Assembly: GCA_947498455.1 (NCBI GenBank)
Contig: CANMKK010000004.1
Location: 1-64,000, forward strand
Direction: 5' to 3'
From: an uncultured Aquimarina sp.
GTDB taxonomy: Bacteria > Bacteroidota > Bacteroidia > Flavobacteriales > Flavobacteriaceae
Length of the DNA stretch: 64,000 nucleotides
This document shows, piece by piece, positions 28,375-38,696 of this stretch. Position 1 is the stretch's first letter. Each line of letters opens with the position of its first letter. The notes beneath the pieces are model-generated. The model ran no database searches, was not told the origin of the DNA, and worked only from the letters and a program-made list of their open reading frames with translations. The translations under genes were made by a program, and so were the position numbers.

Positions 28375-29106
28375 TTATGCTTCAGTAGTTGAACCGTTCT
28401 TATTTCCGCTATTAGAACGATTATTCACTACTTGGTTATATTGTCCAGCAAGGATATCGATCTGGTTCAGTAGTATTGTATAGGCTTCTGTATTGCCAAG
28501 CGTAGCATGTGCAAGAATGTGATTAACCAATGTTCGGTATGCTTCTGTTGCTTGTACTCTTAGTTTGGGAATATCAGATGATGGATGTAATGCAGCTTCG
28601 CCCACACGATCCAAATATTTAGCAGAAAATGTAATATTACTCTCTTTTAGCTCAGCTAACCAACTCCCCAGATGTAATGTTGCTACGGCTGCAATGGCTT
28701 CTGCTTCTGTCTCCATATCCTTTACAATACTATTGATAATGGCCGTTTCTTCCTGATAGCTTAACCGCTGAATATTATCACCATGAGCAGCAATAATATT
28801 GTTTAATATGCTGGCAGCATCGGTAATCGTACTATCAAAATGATATCTATAACTATCGATAACACCTCTTAACCCTACTATGGCACGGTCTCTACGTTCA
28901 TCGAGTGCAACTACTTCTTGAGTCAATTCGCTACCTTGACTTTGTTTAAAGGCTGCATCAATCTTGTGTACAATTGAGTCTAAGGTTACCTTTTGTGCAG
29001 TAAGCTGTAAAGTTTCTAAATCTTGTTTGCTTAATAGTTCTGTAATATCTGTCATATATTGCAGATACTCTCCATTTCGATAACGGTTCAAATACGGTGT
29101 GTTCAT
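28375..29106 (-). CDS. DUF6261-family protein
   Basis: A 243-residue, almost wholly helical cytoplasmic protein. The opening (MNTPYLNRYRNGEYLQYM) and the later HLGSWLAELKESN match DUF6261, a family largely restricted to Bacteroidota, often in several copies per genome. The function is not known. The C-terminal tail is Asn/Ser-rich low complexity. It stands alone at the edge of the RHS region, with a MITE-like repeat upstream. Confidence 0.8.
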   Translation of the reverse strand: MNTPYLNRYRNGEYLQYMTDITELLSKQDLETLQLTAQKVTLDSIVHKIDAAFKQSQGSELTQEVVALDERRDRAIVGLRGVIDSYRYHFDSTITDAASILNNIIAAHGDNIQRLSYQEETAIINSIVKDMETEAEAIAAVATLHLGSWLAELKESNITFSAKYLDRVGEAALHPSSDIPKLRVQATEAYRTLVNHILAHATLGNTEAYTILLNQIDILAGQYNQVVNNRSNSGNKNGSTTEA

Positions 29107-29223
29107 GTGCTTAAATTTTTTATGTTAATACAAATAGGGTAAAATACCCACGACATTAATTAATGTCTTATCCATTCAAAACGTTACCCAACTTTATTAA
29201 AAATTTTCCTAGTATATGTTTTT

Positions 29224-29390
29224 TATGCGATTTATGGATAAGAAATTCGTATAAGGAGTTTGAGTTATTTTGTACTAGATTAAGGCATAAAATTAAAGAA
29301 TAGCCTTAGCTATTGTTGAATTTTATAACGCAGATATAGTGCAAAAGAAACGAACTATATGCGAAGGTTTTATGCGTAAATCGTATTAAT
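29224..29390 (+). mobile_element. MITE-like element, copy 1 (~167 bp)
   Basis: Imperfect terminal inverted repeats lie at 29224-29248 and 29362-29390. The inside contains the hairpin AATAGC-CTTA-GCTATT and an ATATAGT/ACTATAT stem. The reverse complement of 40508-40678 aligns to it end to end, with the 36-bp block at 29291-29326 differing at only two positions. It has no ORF, so any movement would depend on an outside transposase. Confidence 0.65.
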
Positions 29391-29494
29391 CCTCATTGAG
29401 GGATTAATTCTCTAAAGCTTGTTTCGAAATTTAAAAATTAAGCACTGCTGGATACTTTATAGGCTTTTCCCTAGGCTGTTAACCGACGAAACCC

Positions 29495-29666
29495 TCTACA
29501 ACACTTGCGGAAGCAATTGTTACCCTAACAATAAGCTTTACATTAGTTGCGGAACAATCCTCACGGCAACAATTGCTTTTACATCACTTGCGGACGGTTT
29601 TGTTGCACCGACAATGGGCTTTACATTACTTGCGGACAGTTTCGTGCCTATGACGAAACCGTCCGC
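29495..29666 (+). repeat. four imperfect ~40-bp tandem units ending in a hairpin
   Basis: The motif CTTTACATTACTTGCGGA and variants start near 29495, 29536, 29576 and 29619, giving a period of 40-43 bp. The last unit closes with a 14-bp stem (29632-29645 with 29653-29666, one mismatch). An open frame crosses the region (29419-29790), but its translation is unlike a protein. The rest of the gap, 29667-30053, holds a 14-bp palindrome CTTGCTGCAGCAAG at 29868-29881 and otherwise AT-rich leader sequence for the RHS gene. Confidence 0.6.
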
Positions 29667-30053
29667 AACCATTGCAGAGCAAATTGATGCTGTTTTTGGG
29701 TTTGGTACGGAGAAAGACAATTGGGTTATTTTATATAGTGGTATAAAACATATCCCAATAGTGAAAGAAGTAAAACCTGACATACTATAGAAGTTCTAAG
29801 ATAGTTTACAACTTGGAATTAAGGGTATCATTTATTTGATTATTAAAATGTTAATATGTTTTTTCCTCTTGCTGCAGCAAGGGTTTTGCTATTTTTTTGC
29901 AAAATTTTAACAATTTTTAGAGGTAACAAATCCATTGTTTGTGACATTAATAGAGACGAAAAGATTTTTTTAGCTCGTTTTATGCGATGGATTTTTAATT
30001 GTATAAAGTAGGTTTAAGGGAAGAAATAGAGAAACAATAAAAGTAATTAGTAT

Positions 30054-33000
30054 ATGAGAAACACAATTTTGGTAGTGATAGCCTTTTTGTTATGGGGGTT
30101 TATTATTGCTCAGCAACCACAAGATATGCCTACAGTGATTCCTCCATCACCTACGGTAGCCAATTTAATGCAGTTTGAGGAAGTGCCCATTGATTATTAT
30201 AGCGGGCAGCCCAATATCGCAGTTCCCTTATTTTCTAAGAATATACATAAAGATCTAGCTATGAACTTATCTTTAGCCTATAATACCCAAGGGGTAAAGA
30301 TCGATAATCGGTCTGGATGGACAGGTACAGGATGGTCTTTATTTGCAGGAGGTGTTATCTCTAGAACAGTACGAGATATTCCTGATGAAAGTTATTACCG
30401 TTTAGGAGATGGAGAAATAGGGGTGCATAACAATGATGATTTTTGGAACTACTGGGATTTATCTCCCCAAAAAGCATCTGAGTTTGCATGGTATGCCATA
30501 GGAGATAAATTAAAACATTATGATACCAAATTAGATTTATATCAATTTAACTTTTTAGGCTTTTCCGGGAGATTTACCATCGTAAAAGAGAATGGTATTC
30601 TTGTGCCCAAACTAATAGATAAAAACCAACGCATACGTATCGAAATTGATTACCAAACAGAAACCCGTACAACCAGAATTAGTGGGATCAATTATTTTAT
30701 TATTACAGATACTAGAGGATATAAATACTATTTTGATGAAGTGTTAGAAGAAACCAGAACATCTTCATCTACGATTTCTGAGCCTAACGGAAGTAATACA
30801 ACTTTTATTTCTAAACATGGCAAAGATCATGCACCTTTTACATCAGCTTGGCATTTATCTAAAATTACGACAAGTAATGATATTATTATAGCGGATTTTG
30901 ACTATACACCTGTTTCTGAGGAATATTTGGTTTCCAAAAACCGTACAAGTAACACTATTACCTATTCACAGGGAGGGGCTCAGGCTAATTTAGGTAATAC
31001 CTATAACCATACTATTTTTGAGCCCAAATTTATAACATCTCAGATGTCTAATAAAATAAGTGCTCAAAAACTCTCTAAGATTACTTTTAGAGATGGGAGT
31101 TCTATAGATTTTAGTATACGTCGTAACCATCCTGAAAACAAGGGAGCGATATTAGATGCTATTATCATCAAAGACCCCTTTGGATCAGAAAACAAAAGAT
31201 TTGTTTTTGATTATGAAGAAACCAGAAGCAGATTATGGCTTAATAGTGTGTCTGAAGAAGTAGGAAACCAATCTCAGACATACCATTTTTCATATTTTAA
31301 TAAAGAACAATTGCCTCCTTTTAATTCTTCATATGGATCTTGGGGGTATAATTTCTCAGTTCCATATGATAAAGATGCTATTAAAGCTGGATTGCTTACA
31401 CAGATTGAATATCCTACAGGAGGGGTAAAAGAATTTGAATTCGAAGAGCATACCTTTTCGTATCAAGGAGCTACTCCATTGACAACCGAAGATTTTTATG
31501 ATAATCCAGATAATACAGAGGGTAAATCAGATTCTGGAAATTTTACCGCTACAATGGATGTCAATCCAAGAGGTCAACCTGGATATAATTTTACACACGA
31601 ACAAGAGATTACCGTTAATTTATATAATGTCGCTAATTTAGGAGATCAGGATAGAATACGTATTCATGTATCCTCACTATCAGATTCTGATATAGGTGGG
31701 TCTGCAGAATGGTATCCGGGACAAACTGATCTGAAACTTATAGCTCCGGCAGGCTCTGTGAGTTTAATTTTTCAACATATAGGAATTCCTAATCATGATC
31801 CAGTTGTTGTTACGGGAGAGTTTCATATAAAATATAGTCAATTAAATACTACTAATTTTTCAGAATTTTTAAAAGGAGGAGGCGTACGGATCAAAGAAGT
31901 ACGATTTAAGGATCATCCTAACACACCAGCCGTAGCAAGGCGTATTTCATATGACTATTCCGAACCTACTAATAGCAACACATCTTCTGGAGTAGTAGAT
32001 CATATCAGCGGAAGTATGAAAAATAAATACCGTATTGGTGTAAATAAATTTCTGTTCAGAATGCAAGAAAATGTTGCAGGTGCTTTTTATCCAACAAGAA
32101 CTTTTTATGATGTAGAGACTACAGGAACTCGTGTTCAATTGACCAGAGGCGGGTATGTCGGGTATAAAAATGTCAAGGTATCCCAAACAAATCTAGGGTA
32201 TACATTGTATCAATATACTACCGCCCAAGATTATCCAACTCCTTCCCAGGTATTTACATACCCCTTTATCCCAGGTCCCAATCTTGATTTTAAAAGAGGG
32301 TTGTTGCAAAAAAAAGAAGTATATAATCAAGCAGGACAGAAATTACAGGAAATAGAGAATAAATCATATAACTTTGTAGAAGAGACGATTGTTCCCTCTT
32401 ATGAGGTGCTTACAGATATATCATGTGAATATTTACAATTTTATGAAACATTTGCTGACAATATTAATGCAAATCCGAGTAAAAATTTGCCTATTGGTAC
32501 TCAAGAACCAAGACTAGTAATATCCCCATTAATGATTCCTTGTGGTAATTTTGCAAATAACGTTGTGCAAGATGATTTACAATCTGGCTGGGCACAACTA
32601 AAAGAAACTGAGACCAGAAACTATACCTATGATACATCGGGTAATCAGTCTGTCATAGAGACCAAAGAAGCGTACGACTATGATACGTTTAATTACCAAT
32701 TAGATAAAACCACTCGTACCATTAGTATTGGAGGAACAACAGATAGCTATATCAATGATGTGTCTTATACCGGAATTCCTAAAGGGTTATCTCTAAATAT
32801 TATCAATGAACCCACCAATGTAAGGGATAGTAAACAAGTGGAAGGGACGGGTACTCCAGGATCAGGATACAATCTCATTAATGAAGTAAATAAAACTTTC
32901 AAAGAGTTTTCTCCCGATATGGTGGCAGTAGAAAAAGTTCAGTTAAAAAAAGGAAGTGCTACTTCATTAGAAGATCGATTGATCTATCATGATTATGATA

Positions 33001-33410
33001 TCTATGGTAACCCACTAGAAGTATCTAAATCCGATGGCACCCATATTGTATATATCTGGGGATATAATGAAGAATATCCAATTGCCAAGATAGAAAACGC
33101 GACCTACAGTCAGGTAGAATCTTATGTCGCCAATTTACAGACCAAATCTAATGCGGATAATGACCGTACTATGGAATATAATGGTAATGAAGGAGCATTA
33201 AGAGAAGACTTAGATACCTTGCGAGACGCTCTCCCTAATGCAATGGTTTCAACATACACTTATGATCCATTAGTTGGGGTCACCAGTATAACCGATCCAC
33301 GGGGATATACGATGTATTATGAGTATGACGCCTTTAACCGTTTACAGCAGGTAAAAGATCAAAACGGAAATATTCTATCAGAAAACCAATATCATTATAA
33401 AAACAACTAA
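30054..33410 (+). CDS. RHS-repeat secreted protein (first half of a two-part RHS system)
   Basis: An 1118-residue protein with a signal peptide (1-19). After residue 35 it has the VIPPSPTVANLMQFEEVPIDY and LAYNTQGVKIDNRSGWTGTGW pattern typical of Bacteroidota RHS proteins. Long beta-rich stretches follow, and the C-terminus has classical RHS/YD repeats (YTYDPLVGVTSITDPRGYT and YEYDAFNRLQQVKDQNGN). It ends without a toxin tip, and the second RHS gene starts 13 nt later. The pair probably forms one surface or secreted shell. Codon use does not differ obviously from its neighbours. Confidence 0.87.
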   Translation: MRNTILVVIAFLLWGFIIAQQPQDMPTVIPPSPTVANLMQFEEVPIDYYSGQPNIAVPLFSKNIHKDLAMNLSLAYNTQGVKIDNRSGWTGTGWSLFAGGVISRTVRDIPDESYYRLGDGEIGVHNNDDFWNYWDLSPQKASEFAWYAIGDKLKHYDTKLDLYQFNFLGFSGRFTIVKENGILVPKLIDKNQRIRIEIDYQTETRTTRISGINYFIITDTRGYKYYFDEVLEETRTSSSTISEPNGSNTTFISKHGKDHAPFTSAWHLSKITTSNDIIIADFDYTPVSEEYLVSKNRTSNTITYSQGGAQANLGNTYNHTIFEPKFITSQMSNKISAQKLSKITFRDGSSIDFSIRRNHPENKGAILDAIIIKDPFGSENKRFVFDYEETRSRLWLNSVSEEVGNQSQTYHFSYFNKEQLPPFNSSYGSWGYNFSVPYDKDAIKAGLLTQIEYPTGGVKEFEFEEHTFSYQGATPLTTEDFYDNPDNTEGKSDSGNFTATMDVNPRGQPGYNFTHEQEITVNLYNVANLGDQDRIRIHVSSLSDSDIGGSAEWYPGQTDLKLIAPAGSVSLIFQHIGIPNHDPVVVTGEFHIKYSQLNTTNFSEFLKGGGVRIKEVRFKDHPNTPAVARRISYDYSEPTNSNTSSGVVDHISGSMKNKYRIGVNKFLFRMQENVAGAFYPTRTFYDVETTGTRVQLTRGGYVGYKNVKVSQTNLGYTLYQYTTAQDYPTPSQVFTYPFIPGPNLDFKRGLLQKKEVYNQAGQKLQEIENKSYNFVEETIVPSYEVLTDISCEYLQFYETFADNINANPSKNLPIGTQEPRLVISPLMIPCGNFANNVVQDDLQSGWAQLKETETRNYTYDTSGNQSVIETKEAYDYDTFNYQLDKTTRTISIGGTTDSYINDVSYTGIPKGLSLNIINEPTNVRDSKQVEGTGTPGSGYNLINEVNKTFKEFSPDMVAVEKVQLKKGSATSLEDRLIYHDYDIYGNPLEVSKSDGTHIVYIWGYNEEYPIAKIENATYSQVESYVANLQTKSNADNDRTMEYNGNEGALREDLDTLRDALPNAMVSTYTYDPLVGVTSITDPRGYTMYYEYDAFNRLQQVKDQNGNILSENQYHYKNN

Positions 33411-33423
33411 TACAGTCATACAG

Positions 33424-36400
33424 ATGAAACATATACTAATAGTCATTGCTGTACTAGTAAGTACAGTGATAAGCGCACAGACGCAGACAGAAAATTATAT
33501 AAAAACCACCACCTATCAGACAGAAGTACAAGAAGGTGGACAATCACAGGTACTAGAAGATGATAAGATCGTAGCCGTTAATTACTTTGATGGATTAGGT
33601 CGAGTCAAGCAATCCGTAGCCATACGTGCAGGAGGAAAAACACAACCTACTAATGTATTGGATTGGACAGATGATTGGACATTGGGAACAGGAGATACTC
33701 CTTTCTTTAATATGAATGGTCAGTCACATGATAATGAGCGTATTATTGGCGAAAACCCTTTTGGAGAACAATCTATGCTCTGGCGCTGTGGTAATGATGC
33801 TGCCAGTGATGCAGATGGTGGGTGGAATACGGATTACTTTGCCGTAGACAAAAATCTGACCTATCGTTACACCGTTTGGGTAAAACGTACTGGATCACAC
33901 AATGGTAATACCTACCATGGAGTGAATAATGTTAATAATCTAAATGGAGACCCAGAAGGAAACCCTTATTTTTGGTATGGGAAATTACCAAAATTAGACA
34001 CCTGGTATCTAATGGTTGGGATTGTACACCCACATACCTATACAGGTGGTAATAGTAATATCAGTGGTGTCTATGACCTTGAGGGCAACAAGGTAATTAG
34101 CAGAAGTGATTTTAAATGGCGTAGCACGACCACTACAGCAAGGTTTCGCAGTTATTTATACTATGCAACCGACACCAATGTACGCCAGTATTTCTGGAAT
34201 CCGGTAGCCGTGCAATTAGATGATGCCCTGCAACCCATTGCACAGCTCATCGAAGCATCCAAACCCAAAGATGTTGTTACCCATTATGAGTATGATGAGT
34301 ATGGCAGGCAAGCCAAAGAATACTTGCCCTATGCCACAACGCAAACTCAAAACGGAGCGATCTATACCGATCCATTGGCAGAGCTGAACGCATTTTACGA
34401 TACCACAAAATATGGCAATACCACAAACCCATATTCCGAAACTGATTTTGAGGCATCACCTCTAAATCGGCCTTTAAAGCAGGCTGCACCGGGATCAGAG
34501 TGGGAACTAAAAACCACAGGAGAAGACCATACCATTAAATTTGATAGAAGAGCAAATACTACAGCAGATGGAGTAGTTTATTTTAAGGTTAGGTTTACTA
34601 CCGTAACAGGTGCTACCGGAGAGGAAGAACAACTACCAGAGCTAATCAAACAAGGGCAGTATGCTGTCAATGATCTCTACGTATCTATTACCAAAGACGA
34701 AAATTGGCAAACTAGTGATGGTAAGAACCATACCACCGAGGAATATACCGATAAGTTAGGTAGAGTAGTGCTAAAAAGAACCTTCGCTACTGTTGGTTCA
34801 ACGGCCTCTGTCCCACATGATACCTATTATGTGTATGACGACTATGGAAACCTAGGATATGTCATTCCTCCTAAAGTAACGGTAGAAGACGGAGTATCAT
34901 TATACGAGCTAGCAAACCTATGCTATCAATATCGCTATGACCATAGAAACCGTTTAACCCATAAGAAGATTCCTGGCAAGGGACCAGAGACTATCCTGTA
35001 TAATAAACTAGATCAACCTGTATTGACACAGGATGCCAATCAGCGGGACAAATCTTCCCGTGAATGGACATTTACCAAATATGATGTTTTTGGCAGGGTT
35101 GCTTATACAGGAATCTATACCAGTAACCTTCCTTCTGCTCATCTCGCACAGCAGATAAATCAAAAACCCCTTTGGGAAAACAAGAGTTCCCCGAATGGAG
35201 TGGATAACACATTTATTATGTATTCTAACAGGGCATTCCCTGATACCAATATAGAGTTGCATACGGTTAATTATTATGACCGCTACGAATATTATCAAGA
35301 TGGTTTTAGCTTAAGAGAACCTGTTGAGGTAAGTAATAACCTAAAAGGGTTACCTACTAATAATAAGGTGCGGGTATTAGGTACTAATAAATGGGTACAT
35401 ACCACACAGTTATATGATACCAAAGGAAGGGTTGTAGTTACTGCATCCAGAAACGGGTATTTAAACACATCTGATGTTACAGAAATATATCTGGATTTTA
35501 CAGGTAGAGTGATGAGTACTAAAAACTACCATACCAAAGGGAATAATGCAGTTATTAGAACAATAGATACCTACACCTATGACCATATGGGCAGGCAAGT
35601 AAAGCATACCCAAAAGATCAACGATGAGGCCACCGAGATGCTCTCATACAATACCTATGATGAACTAGGACAACTGGTACAAAAAAAGGTTGGGAATACA
35701 GAGCAAGCACCCCTACAGAGCGTAGATTATAAATATAACGTACGGGGATGGCTCACAGATATCAATGATGTAGATGCTATAGGGGATGATTTATTTACCT
35801 TTAAGATCAATTACGACAGCCCGCAACATGGGGGAACAGCCCTCTATAATGGAAATATCAGTGAGACCAAATGGAAAACAGCCAATGATAACCGAACCCG
35901 TTGGTATAAATACAGTTATGATGCCCTAAATAGGATTACTGGAGCTACAGATAATGCCAACCGTTATACTTTATCCAATGTAAGCTATGATAAGAATGGA
36001 AATATCCGTACTTTGCAAAGAAGCGGGCTTGTCAATAATAGTACGTACGGGCTTATTGATAACTTAGTATATAGTTATGTTAATGATAAAGGAATTGATC
36101 AAGGAAATAGGTTGATGCAAGTAACAGATACAGGTAATAAAACTTATGGATTTAGCGAAGGAAACAATTTAGATCCCGATTATGCCTATGATGCTAATGG
36201 TAATATGACCATTGATCGTAATAAAGGTATTACTGATGTTCGGTACAACCATTTAAACCTACCTAATTATATTAGAGCGGTCGAAACATCAGGCGCACCT
36301 TCATTAAGGGGGACATTATCCTATAAGTATTATGCTACTGGCGGTAAACAAGAAAAAACGTTTTACAATGCGAGCAATGGAACAAATACCATTACCCAAT

Positions 36401-37527
36401 ACGCTGGAAATTATATATATGAAACAAACTATAATCCGGCAGATGTACATCCTGGGACAGTTTTTGATTATAAAATAAAATTCTTTCATCATCCTGAAGG
36501 ATATGTAGAACCTATATATGGATATCCATATCCTGGAGGAACTCCTTTTATCACTGGTTTTGATTATGTATACCAGCTAAAAGATCACTTAGGTAACATC
36601 AGGCTCTCATACTCCGACAAGGATAACGACGGGAAAATCGATGTTCTTAAAAATAACAGCGATGTTGATGGAGATGGTGACTATGCTCACGAGATTTTAG
36701 AGGAGAAAAACTACTATCCTTTTGGACTGCAACATAAAGGTTACAATAATACTATAACTGGAAGGGAACATCCTTATGGATATAATGGCGTTGAGAAAGA
36801 AGATGAACTTGGATTAGAATGGATGTCATATGAATATAGAACATCTGACCCTGCTCTTGGACGATTTTTACAGATAGACCCTAAATCAGAAAAATACTAT
36901 CCAATAAACCCATACAATTTTACTGCTAATAATCCTATTCTATTAACTGATCCGAAAGGTGATACGATAAGAATTTATGGTTCAGATGAATTTAAACAAC
37001 AAGCTCAGAAAGATTTAAACACTCTTAAAGAAGATAAGATGTTTAATAAGATAATTAGTTTTTTGGATAGTAATAAAACAGATGTAAATATATCAGAGGC
37101 AACTAGTATAATAGGGGCAATTAAAAACTTCTTTAGTGAAGGTTCTGGTGATGAAGATATAGTTAAATCATCAATGACAACTGTTGGAGCTGATATAGAT
37201 GTTGAGTATTCTCAGATTAACGGTGTTGAAGTTGATGGAGTAGAATCAGAATCTTCAGAAGTTTTAGCTCATGAGTTGACACACGCTTTCGACTTTCTTG
37301 GTTCTAATGGAAATAATGAAATAGGAAAAGATACAGAGGAAGCAAAAAGAAAGGGCTTAAGCGGTGGTGATCGTGCAAAGTTTATTAGGATGAGAGGAGA
37401 AAGTAGAGCCGTTAATAATACAAATAGATTGAGGAGTAAAAAAGGAAAGCCTCTTCGTAACACTTATGCTGGAGAGAAAATAATCGAAAATGTAAAATCT
37501 ACAGTAGAGCCACCATCAAAACAATAG
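33424..37527 (+). CDS. DUF6443/RHS polymorphic toxin with C-terminal zincin domain
   Basis: A 1367-residue exported protein with a signal peptide (1-19). A DUF6443-type opening (VNYFDGLGRVKQSVAIRAGG) is interrupted by a lectin-like insert (about 90-270). YD repeats run through the middle, and the RHS-associated core ends GRFLQIDPKSEKYYPINPYNF near residue 1170. DPKG marks the junction to a ~190-residue toxin tip with the zinc motif HELTHAF and a later GESRAVNNTNRLR that supplies the expected third ligand Glu, as in M91-like zincins. The immunity gene starts 3 nt after the stop. Confidence 0.9.
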   Translation: MKHILIVIAVLVSTVISAQTQTENYIKTTTYQTEVQEGGQSQVLEDDKIVAVNYFDGLGRVKQSVAIRAGGKTQPTNVLDWTDDWTLGTGDTPFFNMNGQSHDNERIIGENPFGEQSMLWRCGNDAASDADGGWNTDYFAVDKNLTYRYTVWVKRTGSHNGNTYHGVNNVNNLNGDPEGNPYFWYGKLPKLDTWYLMVGIVHPHTYTGGNSNISGVYDLEGNKVISRSDFKWRSTTTTARFRSYLYYATDTNVRQYFWNPVAVQLDDALQPIAQLIEASKPKDVVTHYEYDEYGRQAKEYLPYATTQTQNGAIYTDPLAELNAFYDTTKYGNTTNPYSETDFEASPLNRPLKQAAPGSEWELKTTGEDHTIKFDRRANTTADGVVYFKVRFTTVTGATGEEEQLPELIKQGQYAVNDLYVSITKDENWQTSDGKNHTTEEYTDKLGRVVLKRTFATVGSTASVPHDTYYVYDDYGNLGYVIPPKVTVEDGVSLYELANLCYQYRYDHRNRLTHKKIPGKGPETILYNKLDQPVLTQDANQRDKSSREWTFTKYDVFGRVAYTGIYTSNLPSAHLAQQINQKPLWENKSSPNGVDNTFIMYSNRAFPDTNIELHTVNYYDRYEYYQDGFSLREPVEVSNNLKGLPTNNKVRVLGTNKWVHTTQLYDTKGRVVVTASRNGYLNTSDVTEIYLDFTGRVMSTKNYHTKGNNAVIRTIDTYTYDHMGRQVKHTQKINDEATEMLSYNTYDELGQLVQKKVGNTEQAPLQSVDYKYNVRGWLTDINDVDAIGDDLFTFKINYDSPQHGGTALYNGNISETKWKTANDNRTRWYKYSYDALNRITGATDNANRYTLSNVSYDKNGNIRTLQRSGLVNNSTYGLIDNLVYSYVNDKGIDQGNRLMQVTDTGNKTYGFSEGNNLDPDYAYDANGNMTIDRNKGITDVRYNHLNLPNYIRAVETSGAPSLRGTLSYKYYATGGKQEKTFYNASNGTNTITQYAGNYIYETNYNPADVHPGTVFDYKIKFFHHPEGYVEPIYGYPYPGGTPFITGFDYVYQLKDHLGNIRLSYSDKDNDGKIDVLKNNSDVDGDGDYAHEILEEKNYYPFGLQHKGYNNTITGREHPYGYNGVEKEDELGLEWMSYEYRTSDPALGRFLQIDPKSEKYYPINPYNFTANNPILLTDPKGDTIRIYGSDEFKQQAQKDLNTLKEDKMFNKIISFLDSNKTDVNISEATSIIGAIKNFFSEGSGDEDIVKSSMTTVGADIDVEYSQINGVEVDGVESESSEVLAHELTHAFDFLGSNGNNEIGKDTEEAKRKGLSGGDRAKFIRMRGESRAVNNTNRLRSKKGKPLRNTYAGEKIIENVKSTVEPPSKQ

Positions 37528-37530
37528 TTA

Positions 37531-38040
37531 ATGATTAAACATAAAAAAATCCCAAGTACAATCATCAATATAACAGTTATTATACTGATGATTATTTCTT
37601 TATTTCCTTTAAAAGAGTTATTCAATAGAATTTATAATTATAATATTACTCAAGGCTATAAACCTAATAGTTTTGGATACCCTGACAGTTATTATGAATT
37701 ACTAATATCTTTTTGTTTTATAGTTATATGTTTACTAGGGTGTATATTAATTTTATCTAAGAAAAAAATAGGAATTACTATTTTACGTAGTTTTCTATTA
37801 ACATCAATTATTCTTCTAACTACTAAATTAATAGTAGATTTATCTACTTATGTCGGTTATGTCGTTACCTTAGATATTTTACTTTATATACTATTGATTT
37901 TTAGTTTATTTGTTTTTAGTAACAAAAAAATACTTTTTAGTTATTTTGATACAAAGAGCTTAGAGCGTTACAATAAATGGAGTATAGTCATAGTCTCAAC
38001 AATATTACTGCTAGGAATAGCTTTAATAGTTTATTGGTAA
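37531..38040 (+). CDS. membrane protein, candidate immunity to the zincin toxin
   Basis: A 169-residue protein with four to five hydrophobic segments and no recognised family. Its start lies 3 nt after the RHS-toxin stop, the usual place for a cognate immunity gene, and the shared transcript ends at the terminator at 38068-38087. A membrane-embedded immunity protein would fit a toxin acting at or in the envelope, but this is inference from position only. Confidence 0.65.
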   Translation: MIKHKKIPSTIINITVIILMIISLFPLKELFNRIYNYNITQGYKPNSFGYPDSYYELLISFCFIVICLLGCILILSKKKIGITILRSFLLTSIILLTTKLIVDLSTYVGYVVTLDILLYILLIFSLFVFSNKKILFSYFDTKSLERYNKWSIVIVSTILLLGIALIVYW

Positions 38041-38067
38041 ATAGAATAATGAGCAGTAAAAAATGCA

Positions 38068-38087
38068 AAGCCACCTTCGGGTGGTTT
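38068..38087 (+). terminator. Rho-independent terminator of the RHS operon
   Basis: CCACC-TTCG-GGTGG with extra A/G-T pairs and six T residues: a very stable UUCG-capped hairpin ending the RHS/immunity transcript. It abuts the end of the convergent XRE gene. Confidence 0.85.
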
Positions 38088-38088
38088 T

Positions 38089-38430
38089 TTACGTATATGT
38101 CCTTTTGGTTTTAAAATCGCGTAAAAACGCATCAACGGTAAGCAGCAGAGCATCCCGTTCCTTTTGTGGCAGCTCGTTAATATCATTAAGACGTTTTAGC
38201 ATTACAGGATCTTGCAAAGCATTGGCATCATTAGTCTCTCCTAATAAATACCCTACAGTTGTATCAAGTACATCAGCAATCTTCACCACCACATCAATAG
38301 AAGGTCTTACTTCATCACGTTCATACTTACCAATAGCAGAATGATGCGCTTCAATAAGTTTAGCCAACTCATTTTGCGAAATCTTCTTAGCTTCTCTTTG
38401 TTCCCTTAATTTTTTACCAAAACTCTGCAT
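38089..38430 (-). CDS. XRE-family transcriptional regulator
   Basis: A 113-residue helix-turn-helix protein. The HTH lies at about residues 5-62 (LREQREAKKISQNELAKLI, then HHSAIGKYERDEVRPSIDVV). A helical tail follows (LPQKERDALLLTVDAFLRDF), as in many Bacteroidota XRE regulators associated with accessory loci. A -7 element and overlapping inverted repeats upstream suggest autoregulation. It is convergent with the RHS/immunity operon. Confidence 0.9.
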   Translation of the reverse strand: MQSFGKKLREQREAKKISQNELAKLIEAHHSAIGKYERDEVRPSIDVVVKIADVLDTTVGYLLGETNDANALQDPVMLKRLNDINELPQKERDALLLTVDAFLRDFKTKRTYT

Positions 38431-38457
38431 ATACTTATAAAATATGGTATCAAAAAC

Positions 38458-38485
38458 GCCTATTTGCGCTTATTAGGCAAATATA
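38458..38485 (-). promoter_or_regulatory. XRE promoter with overlapping inverted repeats
   Basis: On the minus strand, TATATTTG at 38485-38478 is a TAnnTTTG match. GCCTA/TAGGC (38458-62 and 38474-78) and ATTTGC/GCAAAT (38462-67 and 38477-82) overlap it, which suits an operator for the XRE protein itself. Confidence 0.45.
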
Positions 38486-38625
38486 TTGCGAATAAATTAT
38501 ACTTTAAAATAAATTTTTAGTTGTAAAAACAATAAGATTTTATAGATTTGTACCAAATAATCGCAACTAATTATTTTTATAATGCTCAATACTACCAATC
38601 CGAACAATTACCAGTACACCCCCCT

Positions 38626-38682
38626 GCTAGCGCCCGAATCCTTTCGGGTGACGTCAAAGCTTGGCGGGTAAGAGTAAGAAAT
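38626..38682 (+). repeat. GCTAGC-hairpin repeat, copy A
   Basis: The first of four near-identical 57-61 bp copies. It contains GCTAGCG, then the hairpin CCCGAA-TCCT-TTCGGG, then AAGCTTGGCGGGTAAGAG. All copies point the same way and lie between orphan toxin/immunity genes. Copy A is followed by the 96-bp duplicated block. Confidence 0.85.
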
Positions 38683-38696
38683 AAACAGTAACAAAT

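Noticed and set aside
29419..29790. A 123-codon open frame across the tandem-repeat region upstream of the RHS genes
   Set aside because: Its middle is produced by the non-coding ~40-bp repeats, the composition is not protein-like, and the opposite strand is open over the same stretch for the same reason.
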